Assembly: GCF_009696275.1 (NCBI RefSeq)
Contig: NZ_VUMI01000044.1
Span: 1 to 47,055 of the forward strand
DNA: 47,055 nucleotides
Reading direction: 5' to 3'
Source: Eisenbergiella porci
GTDB lineage: Bacteria > Bacillota > Clostridia > Lachnospirales > Lachnospiraceae
The notes under the pieces are model-generated. The model saw only the letters and a program-made list of their open reading frames with translations, had not been told where the DNA came from and made no database searches. This document shows, one piece after another, positions 43,096 to 47,055 of the stretch (position 1 is the stretch's first letter; the number at the start of each line of letters is the position of its first letter). A program made the position numbers and the translations under genes.

Positions 43096-43761
43096 ATGGC
43101 TACTATTTTGATTGCAGAAGATGAAAAAAATATGCAGGATATTATTGTGGAGTACATGAAGCGTGGCGGCCATTCCTGCATTACGGCAGACGACGGCATT
43201 GACGCTGTTACGATTTTGAAAAACAATCCCGTGGATGTGGCGATTTTAGATATTATGATGCCGCACCTGGACGGCTTTTCTGTCTGTAAGATAGCGAGAG
43301 AAATGTATAATTTCCCTATCATTTTTCTTACGGCAAAAGAGGGGGAGGATGACAAGTTAAAGGGCTATGATTACGGCGCCGATGATTATATGACAAAGCC
43401 GTTTAGCCCCAAGGTGCTGTTAGCAAAGGTCAATGCCTTACTACGCCGTTCCTCGTCTGAAAATACCCAGGAAACCTTAACTGTCGGCGATCTGACTTTA
43501 GCAACGGCTTCACACAGCGTTATTGCAGCGGGCGACGATATTGATTTAACCTATAAGGAGTTTGAACTATTGCGTTTTTTCATGCAGAATAAAAATCAAG
43601 TGTTTTCCCGCGAACAACTGTTAAACCGTATTTGGGGATATGATTTCGGGGGAAATACCCGGACAGTGGATACACACATCAAGACTCTGCGGCAAAAGCT
43701 TGGTGCGCAGGGGCATCATATCGTAACGTTGATACGTTCCGGCTACAAGTTCGAGGTATGA
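43096..43761 (+). CDS. OmpR-family response regulator
   Basis: A 221-aa regulator: receiver with EDE (8-10), phosphoacceptor D52 (ILDIMMPHLDG) and K in TKPFSP, then a winged-helix output domain (YKEFELLRFFMQNKNQVFSR, RTVDTHIKTLRQKLG). GAGGAAAGGAG precedes ATG 43096. It overlaps the kinase gene by 4 nt. It probably controls the ABC exporter just downstream. Confidence 0.93.
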   Translation: MATILIAEDEKNMQDIIVEYMKRGGHSCITADDGIDAVTILKNNPVDVAILDIMMPHLDGFSVCKIAREMYNFPIIFLTAKEGEDDKLKGYDYGADDYMTKPFSPKVLLAKVNALLRRSSSENTQETLTVGDLTLATASHSVIAAGDDIDLTYKEFELLRFFMQNKNQVFSREQLLNRIWGYDFGGNTRTVDTHIKTLRQKLGAQGHHIVTLIRSGYKFEV

Positions 43762-44852
43762 TGATGAAAAAGATAAATGCGTGGTTTGGATTGAATACGG
43801 TTCGGAAAAAAGTGCTGCTGCTTTCAAAATTAGTGGGCGGCATTATCGTCTTTTTTTATGTTTTCACATCGGAATTACCAACCAATCGAAGAATAGCCTT
43901 TGTTATTTGGTTTGGGCTATTGGTGGCGGTTATCGTCGGCGTGGACGCTATGCTGGGGCGTTTTATTTCAAAGCCGATCGATGAAATCAACCGCACGGCG
44001 AGGCAAATGGCAAAGTTAGATTTTTCAGCGCATTGCAATATTCACGCGGAGGATGAATTTGGAGAGCTTTCACAAAACCTGAATACAATGTTTTCTAATC
44101 TGGGGGTAGCTCTTGAAAAACTGGAAGCGGCCAATAAGCAGCTTGAAAAAGAAGCAACGAAGCAGCATTTACTATTGACGCAGAGAAAAGAATTGGTTGA
44201 CAGCTTATCCCATGAAATGAAAACGCCGCTTGGCGTTATCCGCGCATATGTTGAGGGGCTGAAAGAGGAAACCGATGAACAGAAAAAACAGCATTACATG
44301 GATGTTATCTTATCTGCAACAGACCGCATGAATACTATGATTGTTTCCCTGCTTGATTTGTCTGCATTGGAAGCGGGGGCCGCAAAGCTGTCAGAGGAAC
44401 GCTTTGACTTTATAGAGCTGGCCGAAACTGTCGCCGGACGTTTACTGATAGACACACCAAATGCAAATTACCGTTTTACTTATGAACTGCCGGACGAAAA
44501 AGCCTTTATTTATGCCGATAAGTACCGCATGGAGCAAGTCCTTAATAACTTAATACAAAACGCAAAAAACCATGTTTGTGATAGCGGTGAAATTCATTTA
44601 TCTGTTATCCGGAGGGAAAGTAAATTGCGGTTTTCAATCTTCAATCAAGGGGAACAGATACCGCCGCAGGATATTCCAATGATTTGGGAGAAATTTTACC
44701 GCGGAAAGTCCTCACAAAATAACACCTTTAACAGCTCCGGCCTTGGCCTTTCTATCGTCGCTCAAATCCTGTCCATGTGTGAAACGGACTATGGTGTTGA
44801 TAACAAACCAAACGGTGTTGAATTTTATTTTGATTTCTCCCTAATTGCATAA
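43758..44852 (+). CDS. Sensor histidine kinase, short-loop (intramembrane-type)
   Basis: A 364-aa kinase with two membrane helices (about 18-38 and 48-70) joined by only about ten extracellular residues, HAMP, the phosphoaccepting histidine in SLSHEMKTPLGVIRAY, N box NNLIQNAKNHV and SSGLGLSIV. The near-absent sensor loop is typical of kinases that sense through a partner ABC transporter or membrane protein, which fits the downstream genes. ATG 43758, 43761 and 43764 are adjacent alternatives; the first overlaps the regulator by 4 nt. Confidence 0.92.
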   Translation: MMMKKINAWFGLNTVRKKVLLLSKLVGGIIVFFYVFTSELPTNRRIAFVIWFGLLVAVIVGVDAMLGRFISKPIDEINRTARQMAKLDFSAHCNIHAEDEFGELSQNLNTMFSNLGVALEKLEAANKQLEKEATKQHLLLTQRKELVDSLSHEMKTPLGVIRAYVEGLKEETDEQKKQHYMDVILSATDRMNTMIVSLLDLSALEAGAAKLSEERFDFIELAETVAGRLLIDTPNANYRFTYELPDEKAFIYADKYRMEQVLNNLIQNAKNHVCDSGEIHLSVIRRESKLRFSIFNQGEQIPPQDIPMIWEKFYRGKSSQNNTFNSSGLGLSIVAQILSMCETDYGVDNKPNGVEFYFDFSLIA

Positions 44853-44869
44853 AACCGAAACGAGGAAAC

Positions 44870-44900
44870 GCCTTGCTCTTAAATGAAGCAGGGCATTTTT
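44870..44900 (+). terminator. Terminator after sensor kinase
   Basis: GCCTTGCT (44870-44877) pairs with AGCAGGGC (44887-44894, one wobble), then ATTTTT. It separates the two-component genes from the transporter genes. Confidence 0.75.
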
Positions 44901-44988
44901 ATTTCACACCGATTTCACAGCCGCCACACTTCGATTTCACCGCATTTTCATAGACTGACCTTATTAAAACAGATAGGAGGAAAAGGAT

Positions 44989-45141
44989 ATGTTTTTAGGA
45001 TTGGAATGGTATTGGTGGCTGATTATTATCTTGCTGGCGGCAATCTCTCTTCCATTCAAAGTTAAATTTATGAATTGGTGGAGCAAACGCCAGAAAGAAC
45101 AAAAAGATAAACAAAAAGATAAATGGGGTGATGAAGAATGA
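44989..45141 (+). CDS. Small membrane protein (50 aa) coupled to ABC exporter
   Basis: ATAGGAGGAAAAGGAT precedes ATG 44989. MFLGLEWYWWLIIILLAAIS forms one membrane helix, followed by a strongly charged tail (RQKEQKDKQKDKWGDEE). The stop overlaps the ATPase start by 4 nt (ATGA), so the two are translationally coupled. It is likely a transporter accessory subunit; I know no named family for it. Confidence 0.75.
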   Translation: MFLGLEWYWWLIIILLAAISLPFKVKFMNWWSKRQKEQKDKQKDKWGDEE

Positions 45142-45983
45142 TTGAGGTTGAAAATTTAACTTTCTCATACCAGAAACAAAAACAAACCCTGCATGGGTTG
45201 ACCTTTTCCGTAGCTGACGGTGAGATATTCGGATTTTTAGGCCCGAATGGTTCCGGAAAGTCTACCACACAGAAAATTTTGACGGGCATTCTACAAGGAT
45301 ATGGGGGAAATGTCCGCCTTTTCGGTAAGACTTTGGGGGATCAGCAAAAGAACTTTCGGGAGAAAATCGGTGTGCTGTTTGAATTTCCATATCTCTACAC
45401 GAATTTAAGCGTACTCGACAATCTGCACTATTTTGCTTCATTTTATCCAGCAGACAGCCGGCGCGACATAAATGAACTGTTTGAGCTGTTGGAGTTTAAA
45501 AAGGACTTCTTAAAAAAGCCTGTATCTTCCTGCTCCAAAGGAATGCGGCAGCGTGTTAGCATGGCACGGGCGTTACTGAACAATCCGCAGCTTTTGTTTT
45601 TAGATGAACCGACAAGCGGACTTGACCCGCAGGGCGCGGTACTGTTCCGGGGAATCATTGAGGAAGAACGAAAAAAAGGCACAACGGTTTTCCTGACTAC
45701 TCATAACATGATGGATGCGGATTTGCTTTGTGACAGGGTAGCTTTTATCGCTGACGGTGAAATAAAGGCAATCGACAAGCCGAAAAAGTTAAAAGAAGAA
45801 AACAGCAATCATCAAGTCGAAATTAATTATGTATATCAGGGAAAGCACGGTACAACAGTCATTGAAATGCCAGAGCTGAAGGCGGGTATTCCGTTCCCGT
45901 ATGACGAGATCATCAGTATTCACTCCAAAGAACCGACGCTTGAAGATATGTTTATCCAGTACACAGGGAGGGGGTTGACATAA
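45138..45983 (+). CDS. ABC exporter ATP-binding protein
   Basis: A 281-aa ATPase: Walker A GPNGSGKST, signature CSKGMRQRVSMARALL and Walker B LFLDEPTSGLDPQG, with a C-terminal extension after about residue 215 typical of drug or bacteriocin exporters. It is coupled to the small membrane protein before it and to the permease after it (TAATG overlap). It is probably induced by the adjacent two-component system. Confidence 0.92.
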   Translation: MIEVENLTFSYQKQKQTLHGLTFSVADGEIFGFLGPNGSGKSTTQKILTGILQGYGGNVRLFGKTLGDQQKNFREKIGVLFEFPYLYTNLSVLDNLHYFASFYPADSRRDINELFELLEFKKDFLKKPVSSCSKGMRQRVSMARALLNNPQLLFLDEPTSGLDPQGAVLFRGIIEEERKKGTTVFLTTHNMMDADLLCDRVAFIADGEIKAIDKPKKLKEENSNHQVEINYVYQGKHGTTVIEMPELKAGIPFPYDEIISIHSKEPTLEDMFIQYTGRGLT

Positions 45984-46963
45984 TGTGGAGAGGGTTTCTT
46001 GTTTTGCTGAAAAAGGACTTTAAACTGATGTTATCAGGCAGGTTTTTCCTGCTTGCGCTTGGCTCCCTCATTCTATATTCGTGTTACATTAATTTTGTCT
46101 ATATAAACTTGGATCAGAACATATATCCGGTGTATCTCTATGATCCGCTCCATACGCAAAGTACAGCGTCCGCTGAAATAACAGAAGTTGACAGTATAGA
46201 GAAATTGCAGGCAGAAAGCAGGGACGGCTATGCCGTCGGCATTGACGCTTCAAATGGAACGCCGGAAATTATTATGGTTTCATCTGGCATAGACAGTACG
46301 GACAGATACCGTGCCGCATATGCAAACTTTTTGTTGTCCCCCAAATTGCATACTGCGGCAGAGATAATAGGACAGGATAATAAGGAAATGAAAAACCGCA
46401 GGGAAATCACTTGTGAATTTCTGTTTTTTGAATTAACGGCGGTCGGCTTCTTAGGACTTGCTTCCCTGCTGTTCAAAGAAAAACAAATGGGGCTTATTCG
46501 CGTCCACGGGGTGCTGCCTGTGAGTAAAACGGCGTTTATCGTCTCGAAGTTAGGTCTGTTTCTGCTGTCCGACCTTGTATTTGCAACACTTTTGACCGTC
46601 ATAAATTTAGGCATTCCGGTGGGGCTGTCCGTGTTGCCGCACGTTTTACTACAAACGGGTATTTTGTCCATGTTTATGGCATTGGCAGGGTTTTTTTGCG
46701 CGATGCTGCTGCCCGGTTTCAGGCAATTTTCTTTACTGTATCTTGTTTTGGCGGTTTTCATTACAACTCCCGTATTTCTTGCGGGACAGACGGGGATTGC
46801 CTGGGATTGGATAAAGTATCACCCCGTGTATCCTCTGTTTATGGCAATGAAAAATGCGTATTGGGGTGTATCGGCTGCAAATGGCATTTATTATACAATT
46901 TGCGGACTGACAATGATAGCGTTATTCCTGCAGCGCCGAAAGGCGCTGGCAGGTTGTAAATAA
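45983..46963 (+). CDS. ABC exporter permease
   Basis: A 326-aa membrane protein with one helix near the N-terminus (MLSGRFFLLALGSLILYSCY), an extracellular region of about 120 residues, then five helices. The arrangement resembles permeases annotated as fluoroquinolone-export type in Clostridia, but substrate naming in that group is weak, so resistance is not claimed. It is the last gene in the window; about 90 nt of AT-rich sequence without a clear terminator follows. Confidence 0.85.
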   Translation: MWRGFLVLLKKDFKLMLSGRFFLLALGSLILYSCYINFVYINLDQNIYPVYLYDPLHTQSTASAEITEVDSIEKLQAESRDGYAVGIDASNGTPEIIMVSSGIDSTDRYRAAYANFLLSPKLHTAAEIIGQDNKEMKNRREITCEFLFFELTAVGFLGLASLLFKEKQMGLIRVHGVLPVSKTAFIVSKLGLFLLSDLVFATLLTVINLGIPVGLSVLPHVLLQTGILSMFMALAGFFCAMLLPGFRQFSLLYLVLAVFITTPVFLAGQTGIAWDWIKYHPVYPLFMAMKNAYWGVSAANGIYYTICGLTMIALFLQRRKALAGCK

Positions 46964-47055
46964 TCCTCTCGATACTTTTATACTTAAATATTTATTTTCC
47001 ACATCGCTACGCCCTTTTCATGTTTTTATCCACACCCTTTAGGCATTCGTAGCCT

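Overview
The window looks like a chromosomal segment of a Firmicute, most likely Lachnospiraceae (Clostridia). Supporting signs are the DUF5717/DUF5716-type gene pair, a SpoIID-like peptidoglycan-binding protein, a YesN/YesM-type two-component system next to a sugar ABC importer, strong AAGGAGG-type ribosome binding sites, and near-balanced GC with AT-rich islands. The family assignment is inference; no rRNA or tRNA gene was recognised to anchor it.

Layout. 1-1838: tail of a type III CRISPR-Cas operon (a Csm5-like RAMP protein and Cas6), ended by a strong terminator; no CRISPR array is visible. 1973-4106: metY with a consensus promoter, then an HD hydrolase. 4145-9682 (minus strand): a SpoIID-like/peptidoglycan-binding protein, a ytrA-type GntR-ABC operon with a clear palindromic operator, a methyltransferase lacking its SAM-binding half, a candidate small RNA beside four tandem 26-bp repeats, and a CobD/HisC-like aminotransferase. 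9727-16265: a three-gene module (1193-aa repeat protein, degenerate Hsp70-fold protein, TPR protein) bracketed by a 59-bp-arm inverted repeat upstream and a 17-bp perfect hairpin downstream. 16407-18266: an immunity-like gene followed by a mosaic of gene fragments. 18357-22881: polar amino-acid ABC importer and purB. 23129-27931: methyltransferase, an Arg-codon leader-peptide attenuator in front of a broken argS, a broken alpha/beta hydrolase, and a LytTR remnant plus DUF3021. 27945-29647: structured repeat element, hipBA, second repeat family. 29776-38368: response regulator, sensor kinase and membrane-anchored sugar-binding protein, followed by a CUT2-type sugar ABC importer. 38450-40607: purA and a HAD hydrolase. 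40614-42181: MFS transporter and a small membrane protein (minus). 42577-46963: small ORFs and hairpins, then an OmpR/VanS-type two-component system with a 50-aa membrane protein and an ABC exporter.

How genes work together. The clearest circuits are: arginine-dependent attenuation of argS (now uncoupled from an intact enzyme), extracellular sugar sensing by SBP-kinase-regulator feeding the adjacent importer, GntR autoregulation of a small ABC exporter, and intramembrane kinase control of the terminal ABC exporter. The best candidate for an undescribed system is the Hsp70-like three-gene module at 10316-16187.

A second theme is decay. At least six loci are internally deleted or frameshifted (methyltransferase, MarR, MATE, a membrane regulator fragment, argS, hydrolase, LytTR), and two families of dispersed structured repeats occur twice each. 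Two of the frameshifts lie in A homopolymers and could be sequencing errors; the internal deletions are harder to explain that way.
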